DNA of 39,558 nt, from contig NWBJ01000013.1 of assembly GCA_002633115.1 (NCBI GenBank), forward strand, positions 1 through 39,558, written 5' to 3'. The position numbers and the translations under genes are program-made. Shown here one piece after another: positions 14,234-22,444 of the stretch. This DNA is from Muribaculaceae bacterium Zag1. GTDB taxonomy: Bacteria > Bacteroidota > Bacteroidia > Bacteroidales > Muribaculaceae. Every line of letters starts with the position of its first letter. Positions within the stretch are counted from its first letter, which is position 1. The notes under the pieces were generated by a model that saw only the letters and a program-made list of their open reading frames with translations, was not told the DNA's origin and did not search any database.

Positions 14234-16293
14234 AAAGACCACCCAAGACCAAAGATATTAAAATCTCACGGAGAGCGAGGCTGTCAGCGGCAGCCGCGCT
14301 CTTTGTGGTGTCAATGCCCCTGTGGCTGCCGGCCGCTATGCAGCAGCAAAACACGCTGCCGGTGATCAAGCCGCAGGTGCCAACGGCCAACAGGCAAGAT
14401 GGCAAGCACGTGTTTTTGGAGCATGCCGACGAGCTAAACAAGCAGCTCAATGACTCATTCCTGATCCTTATCGGCAATGTGGTATTCTCAAAGGGCGGCA
14501 TGTGGATGTACTGCGACAGTGCCAATTATTACCCCGAGAAAGAATCGCTCGACGCTTTCTACAACGTCAGGATGGAGCAAGGCGATACCCTATTCGTCTA
14601 CGGCGATTCGCTCAAATACCGCAGCGAGACCGAACTGGCGACGCTTTGGGGCGAGCCGGTGAGGATGATCAACAACGATGTTGAGCTCGAGACTGACCGC
14701 TTTGTCTACGACCTGTACAGCGAATTTGGATACTATGACACTGGCGGCGTGTTGACCGACAAGCAGAATAGGCTCGTTTCGGTGCAAGGCGAATATGTGC
14801 CATCGACCAAAGAGGCTACCTTCTACCGCAACGTGCGCCTCAACTCGATCACCGAGTCGAATGATACGCTGTTTATCCACACCGACACCCTCTACTACAA
14901 CACCGACACCCATCTGGCCGAGCTGTTCTCTGAGTCGACTATAATAAGCCATCAGGACACTATCTTCACGACTTATGGTACTTACGACACCGAGACCGAG
15001 CTTGCCAATCTGTATAAGCGCTCGCTGGTAAAAATGCAGCGCGGCACTACTCTCGAGGGCGACACTCTATTTTACGATAAAATGGCTGGCTATGGCTGGG
15101 CCAAAGGCAATATGGTGCTTCGCGATTCGATACGCCAGTCGATGCTCACTGGCGAATACGGATATTACAACCAGATAGCCGACAGCAGCTATGTCACTGG
15201 CCGCGCCCTTGCCAAAGAATACTCGCAAGGCGACACCATGTATGTACACGGCCGAGAGATTTTCACCTTTCCGCAATACGACACCATCTATGTGCCAGAG
15301 GATACCATCCTGCATCGCCGAGCTTACGAGTATGTCGATACCACGCATGTGCTGGTAGCCCATCCTCGCGTCAGATTTTTCCGCTCTGACATGCAGGGCA
15401 TCTGCGATTCCCTGAGGTTTGAAGAGCGCGATTCGGTGCTTTATCTGTTGCGCCATCCCATAGTATGGAGCGATGACCGCCAAATCTTCGGCAATGTCAT
15501 ACAGCTGCATCTCAACGATTCCACAATCGACCACGCTGTGCTTCCCGACTTCGGATTCACAGCCCAAATGATTGAGGAGGGATATTTCAATCAACTCAGC
15601 GGGAAAGAGATGATTGCCTATTTCAAGGATGGTGAGATGAGCAAGCTCGATGTCAATGGCAATGTCGAGGCGATAATGATGCCGATGGAGAACGATTCGA
15701 CATACAACAAGATCGTCAATATCGAGAGCAGCTTTATGACGGCCGACTTTGAGCATCAGGCGCTGGTGATGATGAAGATGTGGCCAGAGACCAGTGGCAC
15801 AGTCACCCCTCTGTATTTGGCCAAGAAATCGCTCTTCTTCTTGCCAAAATTCAAATGGTACACCGGCCTGAGGCCAGAAAGTCCGATGGACGTGTTTGTC
15901 ATCCCGCCAGAAATGGATGAACTGATGGCCTCGGCCGAGCCCGTGTCAGTGAAGCGAGCACTCCCATCAATGACGCGTCCGGCCCCTACCCGGCCTGAGC
16001 CCCGAATGCCTCACGACATCGCTACGCTCGATTCGTTGAGTGCTCCGTTTGATTCCATTTCGGCTGATACAATCGATATCCAGAGCCTACCCTCTCTGCT
16101 CCCAGATTCGATTCCGCAAGCCTCTACTGAGCTGGATTCGATTCAGCAATCTCCAATAGGGCTGGACTCGATTCCTGTGCTCAATATACCTGTGGATACA
16201 ATCCCTCAACTGCCAATGCCTGAGGATTCGGTTCCGCAAATACCTCTCCTCGATCCACTACTTCCGGACAGCATTACAATAGAAAATGAGTAG
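14230..16293 (+). CDS. OstA/LptA-like envelope protein
   Basis: This 687-residue protein has an N-terminal membrane or signal segment (about residues 18-36, after a basic stretch). It then carries an OstA-like region with repeated beta strands of the form GNVVFSKGGMWMYCDSANYY and DTLFVYGDSL, as in LptA/LptD N-terminal domains that carry LPS across the periplasm. In Bacteroidales this protein regularly follows a SurA-type chaperone. The last 70 residues contain five decapeptide repeats around DSIPQ. The frame is open upstream to 14143, but ATG 14230 overlaps the surA-like stop in ATGA form and suits the signal segment; ATG 14221 is an alternative. A role in lipopolysaccharide transport is inferred from the family. 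Confidence 0.82.
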   Translation: MKRPPKTKDIKISRRARLSAAAALFVVSMPLWLPAAMQQQNTLPVIKPQVPTANRQDGKHVFLEHADELNKQLNDSFLILIGNVVFSKGGMWMYCDSANYYPEKESLDAFYNVRMEQGDTLFVYGDSLKYRSETELATLWGEPVRMINNDVELETDRFVYDLYSEFGYYDTGGVLTDKQNRLVSVQGEYVPSTKEATFYRNVRLNSITESNDTLFIHTDTLYYNTDTHLAELFSESTIISHQDTIFTTYGTYDTETELANLYKRSLVKMQRGTTLEGDTLFYDKMAGYGWAKGNMVLRDSIRQSMLTGEYGYYNQIADSSYVTGRALAKEYSQGDTMYVHGREIFTFPQYDTIYVPEDTILHRRAYEYVDTTHVLVAHPRVRFFRSDMQGICDSLRFEERDSVLYLLRHPIVWSDDRQIFGNVIQLHLNDSTIDHAVLPDFGFTAQMIEEGYFNQLSGKEMIAYFKDGEMSKLDVNGNVEAIMMPMENDSTYNKIVNIESSFMTADFEHQALVMMKMWPETSGTVTPLYLAKKSLFFLPKFKWYTGLRPESPMDVFVIPPEMDELMASAEPVSVKRALPSMTRPAPTRPEPRMPHDIATLDSLSAPFDSISADTIDIQSLPSLLPDSIPQASTELDSIQQSPIGLDSIPVLNIPVDTIPQLPMPEDSVPQIPLLDPLLPDSITIENE
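16105..16254 (+). repeat. Five 30-bp repeats encoding a decapeptide tail
   Basis: Units start at 16105, 16135, 16165, 16195 and 16225. Each encodes ten residues starting D-(S/T)-(I/V) and usually continuing P-Q, rich in Pro, Leu and Ile. The copies are diverged, so this is an old duplication, at the C-terminus of the OstA-like protein. Confidence 0.8.
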
Positions 16294-17698
16294 AAAACGC
16301 AAAGAACTCCCCACACTCACCGGGGTCAAAATAATCGATGTAGCGGCCGAGGGCAACGCTTTGGCTCGCGTTGACGATATGGTGGTATTTATCCCTTTTG
16401 GTGCCCCAGGCGATATCGCCGATGTCAAGCTCGATAAGAAAAAGAAAAATTACGCCGAGGGACACATCGTCAACCTCACTTCGCCATCAGAGGTGAGAGT
16501 AGAACCCCGTTGCGAGCATTTCGGCGTATGCGGCGGCTGCCGTTGGCAGCACCTCCCCTACGACTTGCAGCTCAAATGCAAGCGCCAACAGGTGGTTGAT
16601 GCAATCACTCGTATAGCAAAAGTCGAACATCCCGAGATTGAGCCAATCATACCCTCTGACGACATCTGGGCATACCGCAACAAGATGGAGTACACATTCT
16701 CTGACAAATGCTGGCTCACACGCGAGCAATTGGAGAGCGGTGAGGAATTTCCCGAGCGCCAGGCTGCCGGTTTCCACATCCCCGGGTCGTTTGACAAGGT
16801 ACTTGATATCAAAAAGTGTCATCTTCAGGACGCCTTTGGCAATCAGTTGCGCCTCTTTGTCAAGCAATACGCCAAGGACCACGGATACTCATTCTACGAC
16901 ATCAAGGGCAATCAGGGATTCATGCGCACCCTGATGATTCGCATAGCCTCGACTGGCCAGATTATGGCTGTTGTGGTATTTGGCGAGGACAATCCCGAGC
17001 AAATCGAGGCCCTGCTCGGGGCCGTGCGCGAGGCTTTCCCGCAGATTACCTCGCTGCAATATGTGGTGAATCTCAAAGTCAACGATTCCATCGCCGACCA
17101 GGAGGTGCGCGTGCACAGCGGTCAGCCTTGGATCGAAGAAGAGATGGAAGGCCTCAAGTTCCGCATAGGCCCAAAATCTTTCTATCAGACAAATTCGCGC
17201 CAAGCATATAAGCTCTATAAGGTGGCTCGCGACTTCGCGGCCCTCACGGGCGTCGAACTGGTCTATGACCTGTACACCGGCACTGGCACGATTGCTAACT
17301 TTGTGAGCAAACAGGCTCGCAAGGTAATCGGCATCGAATATGTGGCCGATGCCATCGAGGATGCCAAAATCAACTCAGAGGTCAACGGCATTGAGAATAC
17401 CCTATTCTTTGCCGGCGATATGAAGGATGTGCTTACGCCTGAGTTTATCGCTGAGCATGGTCGACCCGATGTGATGATCATCGACCCGCCCCGAGCTGGA
17501 ATGCACCAGGATGTGGTTGATGTCATCCTTGAGGCCGAGCCAGAGCGCATAGTGTACGTTAGCTGCAATCCGGCCACTCAGGCTCGTGACCTGGCGCTGC
17601 TCGACGCCAAATACCGAGTGGTTGCTGTGCAACCGGTGGATATGTTCCCTCATACCCAGCATGTCGAAAATGTCGTAAAGCTTGAGCTATGCCGTTAG
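16286..17698 (+). CDS. rlmD: 23S rRNA (uracil-5-)-methyltransferase RlmD
   Basis: This 470-residue SAM-dependent RNA methyltransferase has an N-terminal TRAM RNA-binding domain (residues 8-68). An iron-sulfur cluster site is formed by C76, C82, C85 (CEHFGVCGGC) and C178 (KKCHL). The Rossmann motif is DLYTGTGTIANF (about 328-339), followed by DPPRAG (400-405) and the catalytic cysteine C427 in VSCNPATQARD. The family methylates U1939 of 23S rRNA; RlmCD-type enzymes also modify U747, so exact specificity is open. The start overlaps the OstA-like gene by 8 bases and the end overlaps the CYTH gene by 10, placing it in the same operon. Confidence 0.93.
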   Translation: MSRKRKELPTLTGVKIIDVAAEGNALARVDDMVVFIPFGAPGDIADVKLDKKKKNYAEGHIVNLTSPSEVRVEPRCEHFGVCGGCRWQHLPYDLQLKCKRQQVVDAITRIAKVEHPEIEPIIPSDDIWAYRNKMEYTFSDKCWLTREQLESGEEFPERQAAGFHIPGSFDKVLDIKKCHLQDAFGNQLRLFVKQYAKDHGYSFYDIKGNQGFMRTLMIRIASTGQIMAVVVFGEDNPEQIEALLGAVREAFPQITSLQYVVNLKVNDSIADQEVRVHSGQPWIEEEMEGLKFRIGPKSFYQTNSRQAYKLYKVARDFAALTGVELVYDLYTGTGTIANFVSKQARKVIGIEYVADAIEDAKINSEVNGIENTLFFAGDMKDVLTPEFIAEHGRPDVMIIDPPRAGMHQDVVDVILEAEPERIVYVSCNPATQARDLALLDAKYRVVAVQPVDMFPHTQHVENVVKLELCR

Positions 17699-18141
17699 AG
17701 ATAGAGCGAAAATTCTTAGTGCCCGACGAGAGCTTTAAGCCCCTGGCAGTAAAAGCTACGCATATCCGCCAAGGCTATCTGTCGACTAATCCAGACGCCA
17801 CTGTTAGGATCAGAATCACCGACGATGAGGCCTGGATCACCGTGAAGAGCAAAAATCACGGAGCCACTCGCGGCGAATGGGAATATGCGATTCCTGTAGG
17901 CGATGCCGAAGAGATGCTCCGACTCTGCTCATCGGGATTGGAAAAGACTCGCTACATTGTGCCTTGGGAGGGCCATACCTGGGAGATTGACGAATTTGCC
18001 GGAAAGCTCCAGGGCCTGACCGTGGCAGAGATTGAGCTGAAGCAGGAAAACGAGAATTTCGCCATTCCGCCTTTCGTCGGCGAGGAAGTCACCGGCAATC
18101 CATATTACTATAATTCCAACCTTTCAAAAATTGGACTTTAA
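17689..18141 (+). CDS. CYTH domain (triphosphate tunnel metalloenzyme) protein
   Basis: This 150-residue cytoplasmic protein shows the CYTH signature EIERKFLV at residues 4-11. Alternating charged strands follow (TVRIRITDD, WITVKSK, RGEWEYAIP, TWEIDEFAGKLQGLTVAEIELK) and build the tunnel that binds inorganic or organic triphosphates with metal. Small stand-alone bacterial members include tripolyphosphatases and adenylate cyclase-like enzymes, so substrate is unknown. It overlaps rlmD by 10 bases and the DUF5686 gene by 11, implying coupled translation. Confidence 0.9.
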   Translation: MPLEIERKFLVPDESFKPLAVKATHIRQGYLSTNPDATVRIRITDDEAWITVKSKNHGATRGEWEYAIPVGDAEEMLRLCSSGLEKTRYIVPWEGHTWEIDEFAGKLQGLTVAEIELKQENENFAIPPFVGEEVTGNPYYYNSNLSKIGL

Positions 18142-20674
18142 ACTTTATCTTACACTTTTCTTAACAGCACTCCTATCTCTGACAGCTCACGCTGACGCCA
18201 ACAAGCAATACTATGTGAGCGGCATCGTGAGAGACTCGCTTACGCTCGAGCCTCTTCCTTTCGCTTCGGTGGTTGTAGCTGGCGAAGTGGCCGGTACGTT
18301 GTCGAACGAGAAAGGAATATTTGAAATCACTGCGCCCGAGGATGCGCAAATATTGCAAGTGGCTTGTCTGGGCTACGAGAAGAAACTCGTGCCCATTCGC
18401 AAAGGCATGGTCAATCTCTATGATGTCAAAATGTCGCCTACCGCTACTGTGCTCAACGAGGTGGTGGTGCGCAAGCAGAAATATTCAAAGAAGAATAATC
18501 CGGCCGTAGAGTTTGCAAAGCGCATCAAGGATAGCGGCCAGTTGACCGACCCTGAGCGCAACCCATATTACAGCTATGACAAATACGAAATCATAACCTT
18601 TGCCCTCAATGATTTTACGGAGAAGGAAGAAGGCAGTTGGCTGATGAATAAATTCCCTTTCCTTTGGGACCATGTGGATACCTCAGAGATTTCGGGCAAA
18701 CCGATTCTCAACATCATGGCCAAGGAGAAAGCCTCAGAGTGCTATTATCGCAAATCACCCACGGCCAGGAAAGAAGTTGTGACAGGCGTGAAGCAAAACG
18801 GATTTGACGAGATAGCCGACCAGCAGGGTACTTTAGCCTTTCTTGAGGATGTGCTGCGCGAGATTGATGTTTACGACAACGACATCAACATCTTGCAAAA
18901 TCGCTTCGTGAGCCCCCTATCTCGCATCGCGCCCGATTTCTACAAGTTTTATCTCACCGATACTGTCGAGGTCAGAGGCGAGCGTTGCATTGTGCTCAGC
19001 TTCTACCCCCATAATACGGCCTCGTTTGGATTCAATGGCCAGGTATTCGTGCCAGTCAACGATTCAACGATGTTTATCAAGAAGGTGACGATGAAAGCTC
19101 CACGCAACATCAACCTCAACTTCATCGAGAATCTCTACATCTCGCAGGAATTTGACCGCGCCCCCGACGGGAGCCGTCTCAAAGCCCATGACGATATGAC
19201 GATTGAGCTGAAGATTGTGCCGGGCAAGCCCGGATTCTATGTGAGGCGCAATGTGGCGTATGCCAATCATTCGTTCGAGGCGGCAGCCGATGAGAGCATC
19301 TATTCCACTCTGGGCAATGAGATTACTACGGCTGAGGCCAAAGAGCGCGATGAAGAATTTTGGAGCCAGGCTCGACTGCTCAATGTCACTGAGAATGAGA
19401 GCAATGTTGATGACTTGATGAGGAAATTGAGGGGTGTGCCTCTGTATTACTGGACTGAAAAAGTCCTGAAAATTCTCTTCACTGGCTATATCAATCTTGG
19501 GCCCAACAGCAAATTCGACTATGGCCCAGTCAATACCACCATTAGCCATAATTCGCTTGAAGGCTGGCGCTTGAGAGCTGGCGGCATGACTACGGCTAAT
19601 CTGAGCAAGCGTTGGTTTGGCCGAGGATACGTGGCCTACGGATTTAAGGACCACAAGTGGAAATACGGGGCCGAGGTTGAATATTCCTTTATCGACAAGG
19701 AATACCATTCGAGGGAATTCCCGATGAATTCATTCCGCCTCACCAGCCGATATGATGTTGACCAGATTGGCCAGCATTACATGTTTACCAACCAAGACAA
19801 CATCTTCATCTCGCTCAAGCGCATGTCGGATTTCTTGATTACCTACAAGCGCGAAAACCGATTGGAGTACAATCTTGAATTACGTAACAATTTCTCGGTC
19901 TGCGCAGCCATCGCCAACGAGATCCAGGAATCCACGCCCTACATGCAATTCACCAACGGATATGGCGAGAGCATCAAGGATTTTTCAGAGACCTCGCTCA
20001 GCGTAGAGCTCAGGTATGCGCCTGGCGAGAAATTCTACCAAGCCAAGAGTTTCAGAATACCGCTCAATCTCGATGCTCCAGTATTCATCTTGCGCCATAC
20101 GATTGCGCCTAAAGGATGGTTGGGCTCGAAATACATGGTCAACTTCACCGAGGCGAGCGTACAAAAGCGTTTCTGGTTCTCAGCCTTCGGATTTGCCGAT
20201 GTCTTGATCAAGGGTGGCCATGTCTGGTCGCAGTCGCCATACCTAAACCTGCTTATCCCCAATGCTAACCTCTCCTACACTATCCAGCCTGAGAGCTTCG
20301 CGTTGATGAATCCCATGGAATTTGTCAATGACAGCTACGCATCGTGGGATCTGACTTATTGGCTCAATGGTGCGCTGTTCAACTTCATACCCGGTTGGCG
20401 CCAACTGCGCCTCAGAGAGGTTGTGGCATTTCGCGGATTATGGGGCCATTTGAGCGACAAGAACGACCCATCGCTCCATCCCGAATTGCTGCAATACCCC
20501 ATCGAGGCCACCGTCACACGCATGAGCAATCGCCCATACATGGAGATTTCGGCTGGCTTGGATAATATTTTCAAATGTCTGCGAGTCGACTATGTGTGGC
20601 GCTTGTCATACCGCGATGTGCCCTACTCAATCGACCGCCATGGCCTTAGGGTCGCAGTGCACGTGACATTTTGA
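18131..20674 (+). CDS. DUF5686 outer-membrane protein with carboxypeptidase-regulatory-like domain
   Basis: This 847-residue protein has a signal peptide at residues 1-21 (LLSLTAHA). An N-terminal carboxypeptidase-D-regulatory-like beta sandwich follows (about 27-112, YYVSGIVRDSLTLEPLPFASVVV ... LNEVVV), as seen in TonB-dependent receptors. The DUF5686 region runs to the C-terminus. The C-terminal half is rich in amphipathic strands ending in an aromatic residue (VAVHVTF), consistent with an outer-membrane barrel. The start is TTG at 18131, inside the CYTH gene; it is the only start giving the signal peptide. The stop lies two bases from the stop of the convergent TPR gene. Function is unknown. 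Confidence 0.86.
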   Translation: MDFKLYLTLFLTALLSLTAHADANKQYYVSGIVRDSLTLEPLPFASVVVAGEVAGTLSNEKGIFEITAPEDAQILQVACLGYEKKLVPIRKGMVNLYDVKMSPTATVLNEVVVRKQKYSKKNNPAVEFAKRIKDSGQLTDPERNPYYSYDKYEIITFALNDFTEKEEGSWLMNKFPFLWDHVDTSEISGKPILNIMAKEKASECYYRKSPTARKEVVTGVKQNGFDEIADQQGTLAFLEDVLREIDVYDNDINILQNRFVSPLSRIAPDFYKFYLTDTVEVRGERCIVLSFYPHNTASFGFNGQVFVPVNDSTMFIKKVTMKAPRNINLNFIENLYISQEFDRAPDGSRLKAHDDMTIELKIVPGKPGFYVRRNVAYANHSFEAAADESIYSTLGNEITTAEAKERDEEFWSQARLLNVTENESNVDDLMRKLRGVPLYYWTEKVLKILFTGYINLGPNSKFDYGPVNTTISHNSLEGWRLRAGGMTTANLSKRWFGRGYVAYGFKDHKWKYGAEVEYSFIDKEYHSREFPMNSFRLTSRYDVDQIGQHYMFTNQDNIFISLKRMSDFLITYKRENRLEYNLELRNNFSVCAAIANEIQESTPYMQFTNGYGESIKDFSETSLSVELRYAPGEKFYQAKSFRIPLNLDAPVFILRHTIAPKGWLGSKYMVNFTEASVQKRFWFSAFGFADVLIKGGHVWSQSPYLNLLIPNANLSYTIQPESFALMNPMEFVNDSYASWDLTYWLNGALFNFIPGWRQLRLREVVAFRGLWGHLSDKNDPSLHPELLQYPIEATVTRMSNRPYMEISAGLDNIFKCLRVDYVWRLSYRDVPYSIDRHGLRVAVHVTF

Positions 20675-20676
20675 TA

Positions 20677-20949
20677 TTACGGATTGAATTGATCGGGATT
20701 GAAAAAATCCATAATCTCGCGAGTCAAGCTCAGGGCCTCGACTGCTGGCGATGCCGGGTCGAGCTGCGCCGCATGCTCATACTCGGTGATGGCCTCGCGG
20801 CGATGGCCGAGGCGCCAATGCACCTTGCCGCACAGAAAGTGCCACTCTGCCCTCTCGGGCTCCTCTTTTATATTGTTTTCCAAGCTCTCAATGGCCTTGT
20901 AGAGCTGACCAGAAGAAATATATTCCTCGATTTTTGTAAGTTCGATCAT
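20677..20949 (-). CDS. Small tetratricopeptide-repeat protein
   Basis: This 90-residue protein is made of about two TPR helical hairpins: residues 4-35 (EEYISSGQLYKAIESLENNIKEEP) and 37-69 (AEWHFLCGKVHWRLGHRREAITEYEHAAQLDP). The canonical W/L/G/Y/A/P positions are present. Such proteins act as protein-binding adaptors; the partner is unknown. It has no signal peptide. It converges with the DUF5686 gene. Its promoter is one side of the palindrome at 20953-20982, only a few bases upstream, giving a very short leader. Confidence 0.85.
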   Translation of the reverse strand: MIELTKIEEYISSGQLYKAIESLENNIKEEPERAEWHFLCGKVHWRLGHRREAITEYEHAAQLDPASPAVEALSLTREIMDFFNPDQFNP

Positions 20950-20982
20950 TTTTTAGTAATTTTGAGGATTCAAAATTACTAA
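20933..20982. promoter_or_regulatory. Palindromic divergent promoter
   Basis: A perfect 12-bp inverted repeat (TTAGTAATTTTG at 20953-20964, CAAAATTACTAA at 20971-20982, 6-base loop) places TAATTTTG on each strand: 20957-20964 on + and 20978-20971 on minus. The + side also has TTTG at 20933-20936, 20 bp upstream, inside the TPR gene. It could start both the phosphatase (+) and the TPR gene (-). A run of seven T after the right arm means it could also act as a + strand terminator. Confidence 0.55.
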
Positions 20983-21029
20983 ATTTTTTTGACCGAGAAA
21001 AATTATAGCCAACAAAAAACAAACGAGAT

Positions 21030-22295
21030 ATGATACATCGTCATCTTTTCTTGATAATCTCTCTCTTGTCATCGTTGATGGCCTGGGCTGCAAATCCCAT
21101 GGCCACGGATTACAGCTACTGGGAGTGCGCTGGTTCGTACATGCCTTATCCCGTGCCGGAGAAAACTATTGCCACGCCCGACTCATTGCAAGCGGTTATG
21201 ATCAACCATGTTGGTCGACATGGCGCTCGCTATCCGTCATCGGCTTCCAACTGCGTAGCCATGCGCACTGCTCTGCTCAGAGCCGACTCTCTTGGCACCC
21301 TCACTCCGCTTGGCCAAGACCTCCTCGGAATCGTAGACCGGGTGATGGCAGAGTGCCAAGGCCAATGGGGTGCGCTTGACTCGCTGGGCATGGCTGAGCA
21401 GAGAGGCATAGCCTCGAGAATGTTTATGACATATCCTGATGTGTTTGCATCGGGTCAGGTCAATGCCATCTCATCATATTCTCCTCGCTGCATGATGAGC
21501 ATGTATTCATTCACCCACCAATTGGATCGGCTCAACAACAAGTTGGAATTCTCTACTCTCACTGGCCGAGTCAACGATGCCCTGCTGCGCCCATTTGATG
21601 TCGACCAAGATTACATCAATTTCCGCAAGAGCAATTCGGTGTCGAGCGTCTATGATGAATATTTCGAGCAGACGTGTCCCTTTGGAGCTCTCGTCAAGGT
21701 GCTCGGCAAAAATTATCCCTTTGCCAATCCCGAGGAGGCTCGCAATCTGGCTCTGGCTGAATACTCGGTGATAGCCGGACTGGCTGCAATGTCGATTGAT
21801 GTGGATCCGGCAAAGTTTTTCTCTCTCGCTGAATACAATGCTCTCTGGTCATGCGCCAATCTGAAGCAGTATCTGCAGCGCACCTCCACCACTCTGTCAT
21901 CCATCCCGGCTGAGATAGCGTCTGACCTGTTGCTTGACCTCATTTCTACTACTGAGGCCTATATAAACGGCGAGAGCAAAATTGCTGTGAGGCTGCGTTT
22001 TGGCCATGCCGAGACTTTGATGCCGCTGCTGTCGCTGATGCGACTGCCGGGTTGCAACTATCTCACTAATTATTTCGATACTGTGGGTAAGAATTGGAAG
22101 AATTTCTACGTGGTGCCCATGGCCTCGAATCTGCAGTTGATACTATTCAAGACAGAGCGCGGCCAATACTATCTGCGCGTTGACCTCAATGAACAGCCCG
22201 TGCCACTCATTCCCGGCTCATCTGACCTTTATATCCCCTGGAAAAAGGCCAGCGCCTACCTCCTCAACTGCGTCCCCCTATACGCCCAACCATAG
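21030..22295 (+). CDS. Secreted histidine acid phosphatase, MINPP/phytase type
   Basis: This 421-residue clade-2 histidine phosphatase has a signal peptide at residues 1-20 (LSSLMAWA-A). The catalytic RHGARYP is at 63-69, with His64 as the phospho-acceptor. HAE at 326-328 (RFGHAETLMPL) is the proton-donor motif that distinguishes multiple inositol polyphosphate phosphatases from HD-type acid phosphatases. Bacteroides homologues degrade phytate (InsP6) in the gut, so phytate or a related phosphate ester is the likely substrate. Four or more cysteines could form disulfides outside the cytoplasm. The gene stands alone with the palindromic promoter upstream and a terminator candidate at 22375-22406. 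Confidence 0.88.
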   Translation: MIHRHLFLIISLLSSLMAWAANPMATDYSYWECAGSYMPYPVPEKTIATPDSLQAVMINHVGRHGARYPSSASNCVAMRTALLRADSLGTLTPLGQDLLGIVDRVMAECQGQWGALDSLGMAEQRGIASRMFMTYPDVFASGQVNAISSYSPRCMMSMYSFTHQLDRLNNKLEFSTLTGRVNDALLRPFDVDQDYINFRKSNSVSSVYDEYFEQTCPFGALVKVLGKNYPFANPEEARNLALAEYSVIAGLAAMSIDVDPAKFFSLAEYNALWSCANLKQYLQRTSTTLSSIPAEIASDLLLDLISTTEAYINGESKIAVRLRFGHAETLMPLLSLMRLPGCNYLTNYFDTVGKNWKNFYVVPMASNLQLILFKTERGQYYLRVDLNEQPVPLIPGSSDLYIPWKKASAYLLNCVPLYAQP

Positions 22296-22311
22296 TGTGG
22301 CGCTACACCTT

Positions 22312-22369
22312 ATTATATATAGCAAATGATAATTATATAGATTATATATAGCAAATGATAATTATATAG
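22312..22369. repeat. 29-bp AT-rich tandem repeat, two copies
   Basis: Two identical 29-bp units at 22312-22340 and 22341-22369, then a partial third (GCAAATGA). They contain ATTATATA and AGCAAATGATAATTATATAG. The words AATTATATAGAT recur near 39260 after the ABC-F gene. Confidence 0.85.
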
Positions 22370-22374
22370 CAAAT

Positions 22375-22406
22375 GAAAGGGAGCTAGCCTAAGCTGACTC
22401 CCTTTC
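22375..22406. terminator. Candidate terminator between convergent genes
   Basis: GAAAGGGAG (22375-22383) pairs perfectly with CTCCCTTTC (22398-22406), with AGC/GCT pairing inside the loop. It lies between the ends of the phosphatase (+) and aquaporin (-) genes. There is no strong T-run, so it may work in both directions or only weakly. Confidence 0.5.
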
Positions 22407-22444
22407 CGCGTCATTCTTTCCTTATATTTTCAAGTCGAAGAGAA

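Noticed and set aside
15067-15756. A 229-codon antisense frame in the OstA-like gene
   Set aside because: It is a shadow of a strongly patterned coding gene on the other strand.
7000-16000. A GC-skew switch around 11-12 kb as proof of a replication terminus
   Set aside because: Hand counts on single lines change sign with gene direction and expression level (menB and gdhA are C-rich on the coding strand, menC and menE G-rich), so the window alone is inconclusive.
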